From Lactuca virosa (taxonomy: Eukaryota; Streptophyta; Magnoliopsida; Asterales; Asteraceae), in contig CAKMRJ010005634.1 in assembly GCA_928212115.1 (NCBI GenBank), positions 122,819,376-122,883,375 on the forward strand: 64,000 bases of DNA, written 5' to 3'. Below the pieces are notes generated by a model, which made no database searches, was not told the origin of the DNA, and saw only the letters and a program-made list of their open reading frames with translations. Within the stretch, counting starts at the first letter, position 1; each line of letters begins with the position of its first letter. This document shows positions 1 through 10,612 of the stretch, piece by piece. A program made the translations under genes and the position numbers.

Positions 1-1876
1 CCAAAAATACCAACTAAAAATTTCATTTTTAAATTAGGTTAATACATTAAAAAACATTCGTTATAAAAACCGTTCATAACAAAAATATTCAGTAGTACAT
101 CCAAGAAAATCCACAGTGCGGAAAACATGAGAGTGTGTGATATGCCGCTACCGCGCCGGCTCCTTCCCCTAGCTGAAGAGGTACCTGAAAACAAAACTAT
201 AAAACGTAAGCATCGTTAGTGAGTTCCCCCATAATGCCACATACCATGCAATCATATAATGAACAACTAAGGGATACGGGCCTCGCCCACACCCATAGTA
301 GAGACGGGCCTCGCCCACACCTACTAGTAAGATACGGGCCTCGCCCACACACTCTACTTTTTTGAGAGATACGGGCCTCGCCCACACTCTGCTATCCATG
401 GAGATACGGGCCTCGCCCACACTCCGCTACTAAACCATAACATACAAGTATCACACAGACAACAAGTATAAGAAATTCTATCATACTGGCATTATAACAC
501 AATCAAACTCGCTATGAGATACGGGCTCCGCCCACACTCCGATACTAACATATCGTCTATACGGGCCGGCCTTGGTGCCTTAGACCCGTCCCTACTGGAA
601 GGAAACTCACCTCGAGAGTAGCTGCCGAAAACCTGCTCAGACTACGCCTGGCTGCCGCACCGGTAATCCCTCCGGCTATAAATCCGTAAACATGGATTAG
701 GTACTCATAAATACCCCTAAGGTCAAATGACTGGTCAAAGTCAACTCCTTGGTCAAAGTCAACCTTCTGATTGACTGGACTCGCCGAGTCCATATGGCGA
801 CTCGCCGAGTCCTTCTATGTCTAGCCCGACTCTGACTCATCGGGTCCCGTTCCCACTCACTGAGTCAGCCTGACTCGCTAGACGGGGACAACTAACAAAC
901 CCGCGACTGGACTCGCCGAGTCCAGGGGGTGACTCGCCGAGTCCGACGAACAGATCTCACAAATCGCTCCAATCTTCCATCAGAACATCAACCTTGGAGA
1001 TTTGGAGATTCTGGGACTATAGCTACACGTTAAATTGCTAATTCCACGTGCGACTACGGAGGGTTGGACCTCCTACACTTAAACCCTTCTTATCCTAGTG
1101 ACTGATCATATGACTCGCCGAGTTGGAAGAACAACTCGTCGAGTTCAAGGCTATATTTCAAGGGACTCGCCGAGTTTGAAGAACGACTCGCCGAGTACCA
1201 GGCAATCTTCATAGGACTCGCCGAGTTGTTTATCCAACTCGCCGAGTCTAAGGCCATCTTCATGGAACTCGCCGAGTGCACTTGGCACTCGCCGAGTACC
1301 CTTCGACTCTTCACCCATTCTGGCCAAAACTGAGACATGCAATGGTTCCAAACCATAAATCTAAGCTCCTAGGGCATAAACACACGGAGAGTTTGGGAGG
1401 TTTAAGGTCTTGAAATCCACATATAAGGGACAAAAAGGGAATCTATTATACTAAAGATTAAGAAGGAGCTTTCTTACCTGTTTAGGAGCTTCTCCCAGGG
1501 TAGATTTCGGATCTACCACACTTCCTTGCACCCTCCCTTACTCTCCTTCCTCCTTCTTCTCTTAAGCTTAAAACTTCCTCACCAAGCCAAAATCACTCAC
1601 AAGGATCAAAATGGGCTAGGGTTTCGCTCTACAGTTCTTCTGGAAGAATGGGACGAAATGGGTGTTTAGAATGGGTAAAATAGGGTGCAATGTCTGAAAA
1701 TAGAGTTTCATCCAGACAGGTGGACTCGCCGAGTCCATGCATCGACTCGCCGAGTTCACCGCTCAAATCCCGTGTCCACCCTGCTGCTACTCGGCGAGTC
1801 GGGACGCAGACTCGCCGAGTTCGTGGCAAAATAAGATAAAAACTTAAATAAAATCATACCATGAACCCGTGTTACA
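1..1876 (-). repeat. 3' LTR of Gypsy-1 (left copy, lacks its outermost ~9 bases)
   Basis: The sequence matches 7408-9265 along its whole length. Its inner end is gttaca, matching the TG...CA rule when read on the minus strand. It contains repeated short tracts with the phrase gggcctcgcccacac (about 285-425) and three clusters of the palindrome ACTCGCCGAGT (779-942, 1112-1300, 1722-1822). Differences from the right LTR in the first 250 bases are mostly one- or two-base insertions in homopolymer runs. One larger difference is an extra ~18 bases of the ggtcaaagtcaact type near 740. Confidence 0.95.
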
Positions 1877-1890
1877 AATCTCCCCCACTT
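1877..1890 (-). other. Polypurine tract of Gypsy-1
   Basis: On the minus strand this reads aagtgggggagatt and directly abuts the 3' LTR, the position of the plus-strand primer in LTR retroelements. The same tract type sits at 20644-20658 in Gypsy-2. Confidence 0.85.
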
Positions 1891-1893
1891 ATT

Positions 1894-2145
1894 TTAGACT
1901 TCGTCCTCGAAGTCTGCCGCTCCCTTCCGGAACAGCTCCGGATAATGCTCCATCATCTCATCCGCGGGCTCCCAAGTCCATTCCGAGCCCTTCCGATGCT
2001 GCCATTGCACCTTCACCAGCTCCACCCTTTTGTTCCTCAGTTCCTTCGACTTCCGGTCTAGGATAGCCACAGGCCGCTCGATATAATTCAGGCTGTCATC
2101 AACCTGGATGTCCTCCAAAGGTACCACTGCTGAATCGTCCACCAT
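1894..2145 (-). pseudogene. Chromodomain, C-terminus of Gypsy-1 Pol
   Basis: The frame encodes a segment with VQWQHRKGSEWTWEPADEMM followed by EHYPELF, the chromodomain signature of chromovirus integrases (aromatic residues around W-x-W-E-P and a terminal helix). In this family the domain binds chromatin marks and steers integration. It lies directly after the integrase GPY/F region but in a different frame, so a frameshift near 2145 separates the two. The product ends with an acidic DFEDEV tail just before the polypurine tract; Gypsy-2 keeps the related tail DFEGEI. Confidence 0.85.
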
Positions 2146-3400
2146 GCACTTCCGCAGCTGGGAGACGTGGAAAGTGCTGTGGATCTGACTGAGTTCGGCT
2201 GGCAGGTCCAGCGATATGCCACCTTGCCCACTCGGGCTGCAACCCTAAACGGTCCAATATACCTGGGACCCAACTTGCCCCGTTTCCTGAATCGGATGAC
2301 GCCCTTCCACGGCGACACTTTCAGGAGAACCATATCCCCGACCTGGAACTCCAGGTCTGATCGGCGCCTATCGGCATAACTCTTCTGCCGACTCTGAGCA
2401 GTCTGAAGCCTGCTCCGGACCTGCTGAATCTTCTCTGTCGTCTTGAGCACTACTTCGGTGCTCCCCATGACTCTCTGTCCAACCTCGCCCCAACATATCG
2501 GGGTCCTGCACTTCCTCCCGTACAACATCTCGAAGGGAGGACAGTCAATACTCGCGTGATAGCTGTTGTTATATGAAAACTCGGCTAAAGGAAGATAGGT
2601 ATCCCAGCTACCACCGAAGTCTAAAACACACGCCCGCAGCATGTCCTCCAGAGTCTGGATGGTCCGCTCGCTCTGGCCATCCGTCTGCGGGTGAAAGGCT
2701 GTACTAAAATGCAGACGAGTACCCAGCTCGTCATGAAACTTCTTCCAGAACCTGGAAGTGAACCGCACATCCCTATCCGAAATCACTGAAACTGGCACCC
2801 CGTGCCGTGCCACCACCTCTCTGATGTAGATATCGGCCAATTTCTCGGCCGAGATGCTCTCCTGAATCGGGATAAAGTGGGCGCTCTTGGTCAATCGATC
2901 GACGATGACCCATATCGAATCCACTCCCCGCGCGGTCCTGGGAAGCTTGGTGATGAAATCCATCGTGATGTCTTCCCATTTCCACAGCGGGATATCCAAC
3001 GGCTGCATCTTGCCGTGTGCGGTCTCTGGTGTTCGGCCTTGACCTTCCTGCAGGTCAGGCACCGCTCAACGTACCATGCTACATCCCGCTTCATGCAGGG
3101 CCACCAATAGTCCAGACGAAGATCCCTATACATCTTCGTTGCCCCTGGATGAATGGAGAATCGGGATTTGTGCGCCTCCTCCATCAGAACCTGGCGCACG
3201 CCTCCGAGGTATGGAACCCACACCCTGCGGTGTAATGTCAATAATCCCCTGCTGTCATGGTCGAAGGAGGAAACCTGTCCCACAATCCGCTCACTCTTCC
3301 GATGTTCCTCCTTTATAGCCTCCTGCTGAGCCTCCCGGATCCGCTCCAAAAGCGGAGTCACCACTGTCATCCGCATGCAAATATCCCTGATCGGCGCCGC
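2146..3400 (-). pseudogene. Integrase of Gypsy-1 (frameshifted)
   Basis: Integrase joins element cDNA to host DNA in the nucleus. The zinc-binding HHCC region is visible around 3170-3060 (HPGATKMYRDLRLDYWWPCM, then CLTCRKVK). The catalytic core shows the three acidic residues in context: WVIVDRLTKSAHF, VISDRDVRFTSRFW and PQTDGQSERTIQTLEDM. A GPY/F-type segment (KLGPRYIGPF) precedes the chromodomain. The HHCC part (3613-2891) and the core (3062-2088) are in different frames, with a break near 3000-3060. Motifs are otherwise well kept, so loss of function is recent or partly a sequence-quality artefact. Confidence 0.9.
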
Positions 3401-3829
3401 CTTGCGGCTAAGCGCATCGGCCACCACGTTGGCCTTCCCCGGGTGATAAAGGATTTCACAATCATAATCCTTTACCACATCAAGCCACCGACGCTGCCTC
3501 ATATTCAGATTTGGCTGGTCCATGAGGTACCTCAAACTCTTGTGGTCCGTGTAAATCGTTACAGCGAACCCCATAGAGGTAATGACGCCAAATCTTGAGG
3601 GCGAACACAACAAGCCCCCAACTCCAAATCATGCGTCGGGTAGTTCGCCTCGTGAGGCTTCAGCTGCCTCGACGCGTAGGCGATGACATGCCCTCTCTGC
3701 ATCAATACCGCGCCCAAACCTGAGATGGACGCATCGCAGTATACAACAAAATCCTCCATACCCTCTGGCAAGGCTAAGATTGGCGCCTCGCACAATCTCT
3801 GTCTCAGTGTCTCGAATGCTGCCTGCTGC
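3401..3829 (-). pseudogene. RNase H of Gypsy-1 (frameshifted)
   Basis: RNase H removes the RNA strand of the RNA/DNA hybrid during reverse transcription. The YCDASISGLGAVLMQ motif with its first catalytic aspartate, the YASRQLKPHEANYPTHDLEL motif with the glutamate, and TDHKSLRYLM with a further aspartate are all present, followed by the typical VVADALSRK end. The domain is spread over two frames (3795-3559 and 3613 onwards), with breaks near 3800-3830 and near 3600. It joins RT on one side and integrase on the other in normal Gypsy order. Confidence 0.9.
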
Positions 3830-4675
3830 TCAGGCCCCCAACGAAAAGACCACAGCCTTCCTCGTTAACCTGGTCAGGGGTAATGCTATCTTGGAGAAAT
3901 CCTGAATGAATCTCCGATAGTAGCCAGCTAATCCTAGGAAACTCCGAATCTCAGATGGAGACTTCGGAACCTCCCATCTCATCACGGCCTCCACCTTGGC
4001 CGGATCCACCGAAATCCCGTTCTGGTTGACAAGGTGCCCAAGAAACTGCACCTCGCGCAACCAGAACTCACACTTGGAGAACTTAGCATACAAGTTCTCC
4101 CTTCTCAAGGTCTCCAAAACCTCCCGCAAATGCTCCTCATGCTGCTCTCGCGTCTTGGAGTAAACCAAGATATCATCAATAAATACTATCACCGACCGGT
4201 CTAACATCGGTCTACACACGCGGTTCATGAGGTCCATGAACGCGGCAGGAGCATTGGTGAGCCCGAAAGGCATCACCACGAACTCATAGTGGCCATAACG
4301 TGTCCGAAATGCCGTCTTCTGCACATCCTCCTCTCTGACCCTCACCTGGTGATACCCTGAACGCAAGTCTATCTTGGAGAACCAAGATGCTCCCTGAAGC
4401 TGGTCAAAGAGGTCGTCAATCCTCGGGAGTGGGTAGCGGTTCTTCACCGTTACCTTATTCAGCTCCCTATAATCGATACACATCCGATGCGACCCGTCCT
4501 TCTTCTTCACAAACAGAATCGGGGCTCCCCAGGGTGAACTGCTCGGTCTAATGAAACCCTTGTCTAACAGCTCCTGAAGCTGTGTAGACAACTCCTGCAT
4601 CTCAGGAGGAGCCAACCGATACGGTGCCTTGGCTATCGGAGCCGCACCAGGGACTAGGTCGATCCTGAACTCCAC
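3830..4675 (-). pseudogene. Reverse transcriptase of Gypsy-1
   Basis: This 281-codon open frame covers almost the whole RT. Visible blocks in order are: ELLDKGFIRPSSSPWGAPIL; VKKKDGSHRMCIDYRELNK; NRYPLPRIDDLFDQL; FSKIDLRSGYHQ with the first catalytic aspartate; GLTNAPAAFMDLMN; and VIVFIDDILVYSKT, the YxDD-equivalent with FIDD. The thumb/connection continues to LGLAGYYRRFI. The frame closes just after VFSL, where the link to RNase H shifts. It is the longest undamaged piece of Pol in the element. Typical Ty3/Gypsy RT, minus strand, downstream of protease. Confidence 0.95.
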
Positions 4676-5270
4676 CTGTCGCTCTGGAGTATCCCAGGCA
4701 GCTCCTCGGGGAATACATCCGCGAACTCTCGTACTACGGGCACATCGCCCACCGTCGCCTTACCCGCCTCCCGGGTGTCCATGACATATGCGACATATCC
4801 TGCGCAACCCTGCTGAAGGTAACGCCTTGCCCTCGCTGCCGAACAGAAGGCTGGCCCTCGCTGTGATCTCTCACCCTGAATTACTAACTCTCCCCCACTT
4901 GGGGCTCTGACTCGTACTAACTGTTGCGCGCAATCTATCACTGCCCCATTGGGACTCAGCCAATCCATACCAATAATGACCTTGTTTCCCCGCAATGGAA
5001 TGGGAACTAGGTCAACCAAATACCCCTCTTCGAACAACCTCAACACAATCTCGGAAGACCTCTGATGCTCGCACCGACCGGTCGTCCGCAATCTCGACCT
5101 CTAAAGGGCAATCCAACATGCCCGAGGACTCAGGAAACTTCTTGCTAAGTGCAAGAGAAACAAAGGATCGGGTAGCCCCCGAATCAAACAACACCTGGAC
5201 TGGAATACCGTTCACATGGAACGATCCTAAACGTATATACACAGAGCACATATCAATATCATAAATCTCA
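4654..5270 (-). pseudogene. Protease and protease-RT linker of Gypsy-1
   Basis: An aspartic protease motif, VLFDSGATRSFVSLAL, is encoded at about 5190-5140 at the end of the gag frame; D-S-G is the catalytic triad of retropepsins. The C-terminal part (VIIGMDWLSPNGAVIDC) follows in a different frame (5091-4654), so a frameshift near 5040-5090 splits the domain. Its last part, VVREFADVFPEELPG, is the conserved lead-in to Gypsy RT. The enzyme would cut the Gag-Pol polyprotein. Confidence 0.85.
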
Positions 5271-6501
5271 TATAAATAGGTCAGAGGGAAAGAATCATAC
5301 CCGTCACCACATCGGGTGCAGCGCGTGCCTCCTCGGCTGTCAGCTGAAATGCCCGGCTCCTCACCACCGGAGCCTCTGCCTTGCCCTGCCGGCCATCTGT
5401 AATCCGCAGGGTCGCTGGAGCTGGCGCCCTGTACTGGCGCTGCTGCTGTCAACTGGGGGCAGTTGGCCCTCTTGTGGCCCCTCTGGTTGCAGTGGAAACA
5501 CAGCAACTCAGATGTCTGAATAACCGGAGCAGGGGCAGTACAATCCCTGCTGAAGTGTCCCGTCTTGCCGCACCTGTAGCAGCCTGTCGATCCTAATCTA
5601 CACGCTCCCTCGTGCGACCTGCCGCACTTCCTGCAGCGGCCCGGTCCTGAATGGCCTTTCGGCCTACCATCTGATCCCTTGGGCTTCTTTCCCGAAGCCC
5701 CTATCGTCTGTCCCTCCTCTGCCTTCCTCTTCCGGATGTGCTCCAGATCTATCTCCCTCTCCCTCGCCCTAGCAATCATAGAATCCAGGGTAGGGCAAGC
5801 TGAAAAACTGACATGCTCCCGAATGTCGGCTCGCAGCATGTCATGGTAGCGGGTCCTCCTCATATCCTCATCACCTGCATACTGGGGCACCAGTAACGCC
5901 CTCTCCCGGAACTTGGCGGTGATCTCCGCCACAGTCTCCGTCGTCTGTCTCATATCCAAAAACTCTCTGGCTAACTGCTGGAGTTCCACTGCAGGTGCGA
6001 ACTCCGCTCTGAACCGGGTCACAAAGTCCGGCCACGTCATAGCCTCAACAGCCGATGCTCCCAATGAGTCACCAACGACTCCCACCAATCCCTAGCTCTG
6101 TCTCTCAAACATCCTGCTGCATACCTTCGACCCCTCGGGGCAGAAGCTGGTCAGCTGCGCAGACTCAATGTCTGCGATCCATCGTCTGCCACAATGGGGT
6201 CCTTCGCCCCATGGAAATCTGTCGCACCGCTGCTCCTGAAGTCCTTGAAGGACAGTGTGCGAGATCCTGACTGGCTAGCCGCCATATCACTCCTGAACGC
6301 CCTGAGGCGATCCTCCATCAACTCAACAATACCCTCCTTGATCGACCCGAAGATGAGGGGAGTCGACTCAAGGATGCCCCTGGTAATCTCTGACGCGATG
6401 AACTCGCGTAGACCCTCATCAATTGGTTCGGACCCTGAACCCGAACCCGAACCCGATCCGATCGATCCTGAGCCTCCCGCTCCCTGTCGTGTGGTCACCA
6501 T
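5271..6501 (-). pseudogene. Gag of Gypsy-1 (capsid plus triple zinc knuckle, broken)
   Basis: The best start is the methionine of MVTTRQGAGGSG at 6501, which follows the long leader. A Gly/Ser-rich N-terminus leads into the capsid (retrotransposon gag) domain, with MTWPDFVTRFRAEFAP and later RRTRYHDMLRADIREHVSF. Three cysteine knuckles follow: CRKCGRSHEGAC, CYRCGKTGHFSRDC and CFHCNQRGHKRANC, which bind element RNA. The reading frame is lost between 6151 and 6088 by a shift plus an in-frame stop; the C-terminal part then runs without a stop into protease. Three knuckles are more than the single one of many Gypsy Gags. Confidence 0.9.
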
Positions 6502-7390
6502 ACTGAAAAACATAGCATAACCACCATCAAACGATATTCCACTAACGAGGCTCACATACATACCACTAGTCCCCGGTCTCGCCTCGGCCCTTTTTGAATC
6601 GAGTACGGATCCTCCGCTTTCAGTAGTACGGGCCCATACTACCTTCCACGTCTATCCGTACTTTCCTCAAGAATTGCCTCAACTCAACCAAGTCCTTTCT
6701 ACTAATACTGCGGTTCTCGTGCTACTCTCGCCCTAGGCTTGCCCTAAGTAATCGCCATCCCACTCTCTGCCATCAGCTGCACAAGAAGTCCCTGCTTTCT
6801 TTCCCTAACTAGCTCGCGAATACTATTACATATTACTCAGACTAGATAATTATTCGAATGAGAGGTCCTACCCTACAACGGTTGGACTCAAACAAGAGCT
6901 GCGAAATAGGGCTAGACCCAACCTTCTGAAATTATTTAATCCTTGCAATATGTAACTTAGCATATTCGTTCACTAGTTAGTGAAAGACGACTAGAACTCC
7001 TAATAGCACAAAGCAAGCAGCATTCGGGCATTGAGTACACATAATCAAGTATATACTACTCTGGCTATCATACTGACTGATCTGTACTAGCATGCAATTC
7101 TCAAAAAGCCGAAACACATAAAGCAGGCACATAAGGCATCATTCCTAGATCCTTAGTCCTATTCTAGCATGCTGTTCTACTGAAACTGAAACTGATAATC
7201 ATAACGTAAACTTGTATGGGTACTTGGGGAAAACTTACTTGAGCTCGGCCGGTCGCGCACATCACACACCTTTTTCTTTTTAGAAACCCCTTTTACTTAG
7301 TCTTTAGAAAATCATTTCTTTATAAAAATCTTTTAATCCCTCGATTTGAGTCCAGACACCCCCGAAGGTGTGTCCGAATCCCTCAAACCA
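6502..7390 (-). other. 5' leader of Gypsy-1
   Basis: This ~0.9 kb untranslated stretch lies between primer site and gag. It has no convincing coding content. Several patches match the Gypsy-2 leader although the LTRs of the two elements differ: a block around 6597-6645, the phrase ccatcagctgc near 6770, and gcattcgggcat near 7022. Conservation restricted to the leader suggests RNA functions such as packaging or translation control (inference). Confidence 0.75.
6623..6642 (-). promoter_or_regulatory. Conserved leader palindrome, candidate RNA dimerisation hairpin
   Basis: The transcript would fold as GUAGUA-(U GGGCCC G)-UACUAC: a six-pair stem carrying the self-complementary loop GGGCCC. The identical 20 bases occur at 24061-24080 in Gypsy-2, also inside the leader. 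The layout resembles the kissing-loop dimer initiation site of retroviruses. Function is inferred from structure and position only. Confidence 0.6.
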
Positions 7391-7404
7391 GGGCTCTGAT
7401 ACCA
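7391..7404 (-). other. Primer binding site of Gypsy-1 (tRNA-Met type)
   Basis: On the minus strand it reads TGGTATCAGAGCCC, three bases from the 5' LTR end, the usual complement of the 3' end of plant initiator tRNA-Met used by many plant LTR elements. Confidence 0.9.
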
Positions 7405-7407
7405 ACT

Positions 7408-9265
7408 TGTAACATCCCAAAAATACCAACTAAAAATTTCATTTTTAAATTAGGTTAATACATAAAAACATCGTTATAAAAACGTTCATAACAAAATATT
7501 CAGAGTACATCCCAGAAAATCCACAATGCGGAAAACATGAGAGTGTGTGATATGCCGCTACCGCGCCGCTCCTTTCCCCTAGCTGAAGAGGTACCTGAAA
7601 ACAAAACTATAAACGTAAGCACGAAGCTTAGTGAGTTCCCCCATAATGCCACATACCATGCAATCATATAATGAACAGCTAAGAGATACGGGCCTCGCCC
7701 ACACCCATAGAGATACGGGCCTCGCCCACACTCTACTAGCTAGGAGATACGGGCCTCGCCCACACTCTACTTTCTGAGAGATACGGGCCTCGCCCACGCT
7801 CTGCTATCCATGGAGATACGGGCCTCGCCCACACTCCGCTACTAAACCATAACATACAAGTATCACACAGACAACAAGTATAAGCAATTCTATCATACTG
7901 GCATATATCACAATCAAACTCAGCTATGAGATACGGGCTCCGCCCACACTCCGATACTAACATATCGTCTATACGGGCCGGCCTTGGTGCCTTAGACCCG
8001 TCCCTACTGGAAGGAAACTCACCTCGAGAGTAGCTGCCGAAAACCTGCTCAGACTACGCCTGGCTGCCGCACCGGTAATCCCTCCGGCTATAAATCCGTA
8101 AACATGGATTAGGTACTCATAAATACCCCTAAGGTCAAATGACTGGTCAAAGTCAACCTTCTGATTGACTGGACTCGCCGAGTCCATATGGCGACTCGCC
8201 GAGTCCTTCTATGTCTAGCCCGACTCTGACTCATCGGGTCCCTGTTCCCACTCACTGAGTCAGCCTGACTCGCTAGACGGGGACAACTAACAACCCGCGA
8301 CTGGACTCGCCGAGTCCAAGGAGGAGCTCGCCGAGTCCGACGAACAGATCTCACAAATCGCTCCAATCTTCCATCAGAACATCAACCTTGGAGATTTGGA
8401 GATTCTGGGACTATAGCTACACGTTAAATTGCTAATTCCACGTGCGACTACGGAGGGTTGGACCTCCTACACTTAAACCCTTCTTATCCTAGTGACTGAT
8501 CATATGACTCGCCGAGTTGGAAGAACAACTCGTCGAGTTCAAGGCTATATTCAAGGGACTCGCCGAGTTTGAAGAACGACTCGCCGAGTACCAGGCAATC
8601 TTCATAGGACTCGCCGAGTTGTTTATCCAACTCGTCGAGTCTAAGGCTATCTTCATGGAACTCGCCGAGTGCACTTTGGCACTCGCCGAGTACCCTTCGA
8701 CTCTTCACCCATTCTGGCCAAAACTGAGACATGCAATGGTTCCAAACCATAAATCTAAGCTCCTAGGGCATAAACACACGGAGTTTGGGAGGTTTAAGGT
8801 CTTGAAATCCACATATAAGGGACAAAAAGGGAATCTATTATACTAAAGATTAAGAAGGAGCTTTCTTACCTGGTTAGGAGCTTCTCCCAGGGTAGATTTT
8901 GGATCTACCACACTTCCTTGCACCCTCCAACTTCCTCCTTCTTCTCTTAAGCTTCAAACTTCCTTCACCAAGCCAAAATCACTCTCAAGGATCAAAATGG
9001 GCTAGGGTTTCGCTCTCCAGTTCTTCTGGAAGAGAATGGGACGAAATGGGTGTTTTAGAATGGGTAAAATAGGGTGCAATGTCTGAAAATAGAGTTTCAT
9101 CCAGACATGGACTCGCCGAGTCCATGCATCGACTCGCCGAGTTCACCGCTCAAATCCCGTGTCCACCCTGCTGCTACTCGGCGAGTCGGGACGCAGACTC
9201 GCCGAGTTCGTGGCAAAATTAAGATAAAAACTTAAATAAAATCATACCATGAACCCGGTGTTACA
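7408..9265 (-). repeat. 5' LTR of Gypsy-1 (right copy)
   Basis: This 1858-base LTR has terminal tgtaac and gttaca. It pairs with 1-1876. It holds the same three ACTCGCCGAGT palindrome clusters (about 8171-8340, 8505-8700, 9110-9210). It is flanked on the right by tataa, the start of the interrupted Copia sequence. I could not place a TATA box with confidence. Confidence 0.95.
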
Positions 9266-9997
9266 TATAAGGTTACTGCCTATAAAATGGCAGTTTAATG
9301 GGTGTCCACTCTCACCCCACCGTTCCTTGACCGTGGAGGGAGTTAGCCGATACGGTAGGACAAGGACTATAATTCTCCTTTCGTTTAAAAGTATTAAGAT
9401 AATACAAGAAACTAAACTCTTATTAATACCCAACTTAGTTTTACTTAGGAAAATGTGAATTTTGGGCTAACCCATGAAATTACACTTTGCACTTTGCTTA
9501 AGTCGTTAGTGGAGCGTGTGTGGTTAACCGGCACACTAACCTGGACTTAACAAGGTAGGCAAAGGGTAACTTAATATTTATCATAGTATCGGTGGAGCGT
9601 GTGTGGTTTAACCGAGCACACTGATTAAGGGGTAAATATTAAGGGTACCAAGTATATTTGCATGGTTATTCACACCTTGTTTTGTGATCCTCGGCATCCC
9701 AGTCACAAACAAAACCTGAAGGGCACACTCAAGATTGAAACATGCCTTTGAACAGGCAATTCAATGAATCTCAAAGATCTAGGACTTTCAAATCCAATTA
9801 AAACCTAATAAATTATTCGTTTTTTTTCATGGTGGAAATTGGTGAATCGTCATTCACCTACCTTCAAATATTTTATAGCTTATATTACGGCATCCCTTCT
9901 AAGTTATAAAAATAGTTTGTTGGGTCCTAGCCTTAATATTCATATTGGGTGTCATATTAAGGACTTTAAATCAACTCTTGAATATCTTCCAAAAAAG

Positions 9998-10612
9998 ATG
10001 TCTGGTTAGACATTTATGATCTTCCCAAATCTATTGAAACAAGCTTTCCTAAATGAAGATGATGTCCATGGATATCATTCTTTCACTCCTCCAATTATTC
10101 TCCCAACCCACAAGTTCCTAAAAAGTTTAAGTCACTCAAGCCCTATTGGCAAGGCAAGGTCTAGGTGTGATCACATCTTGGAGATGTAGTCACATATTGA
10201 CAAGCCGGGAGAGTGGGTGTCAAAGTCTTGAGAAAGTTGGTGGCTCAATACTTTCTAAGTCACATAGTGAGTTCTTTTGGGAATCCTATGAAAAAGACTA
10301 AGACAAGACCCTTAATGATCTTATCTATTTGCTAAGATCAACTTCCTAAAACGCTATGGACATTGACAATGATGCCATTGGATATCCAGTAAAGCTCTCT
10401 CTTCCCAATGGAAAAGGGATCGGCCATAGTCAACTGTTGACCCAATGGTAAAGAGAGAGGCGAAGTCTGAGATAGTCCCATTATCAAGGGTCCATAGGTA
10501 ACTATTGCCAAAAGGAAGGGGCATTGGTTACGAAGCTGCCAAATTTACCTAAGGATGTTAAAGTCAATAAGTTTGGCTCTACTTCAGGTAAAGTCCATTG
10601 TCTAACTCTATT
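9998..10612 (+). pseudogene. Decayed gag of Copia-like copy 1
   Basis: The stretch aligns with the intact gag at 60487-61254: it starts at the equivalent ATG (atgtctggttag against atgtctagttct) and ends with an equivalent of the C-terminal K-F-D-S-T-S-G motif near 10570-10600. An in-frame stop right after the third codon and several shifts destroy the frame. No product is expected. Confidence 0.65.

Larger units (their letters stand above)
1..9265 (-). mobile_element. Gypsy-1: near-complete Ty3/Gypsy chromovirus
   Basis: The element reads right to left. Its parts in transcription order are 5' LTR (7408-9265), tRNA-Met-type primer site, about 0.9 kb leader, gag, protease, RT, RNase H, integrase, chromodomain, polypurine tract and 3' LTR (1-1876). 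The domain order RT-RNase H-integrase marks Ty3/Gypsy, and the C-terminal chromodomain places it among chromoviruses, most likely Tekay/Del-like (clade is inference). The window starts about 9 bases inside the left LTR. The right end abuts tataa, which by comparison with the minus-strand copy near 33050 should be the 5-bp target duplication; the left copy lies outside the window. The element was inserted into the gag-only Copia copy 1. The LTRs are highly similar, so insertion looks recent, yet the coding region carries at least six frame breaks. Confidence 0.95.

Noticed and set aside
1090..1356. Frames of 66-88 codons with repeated L-G-E-S and R-R-V motifs in the Gypsy-1 LTRs
   Set aside because: They are translations of the ACTCGCCGAGT palindrome clusters. 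The repeated peptide is a by-product of the DNA motif.
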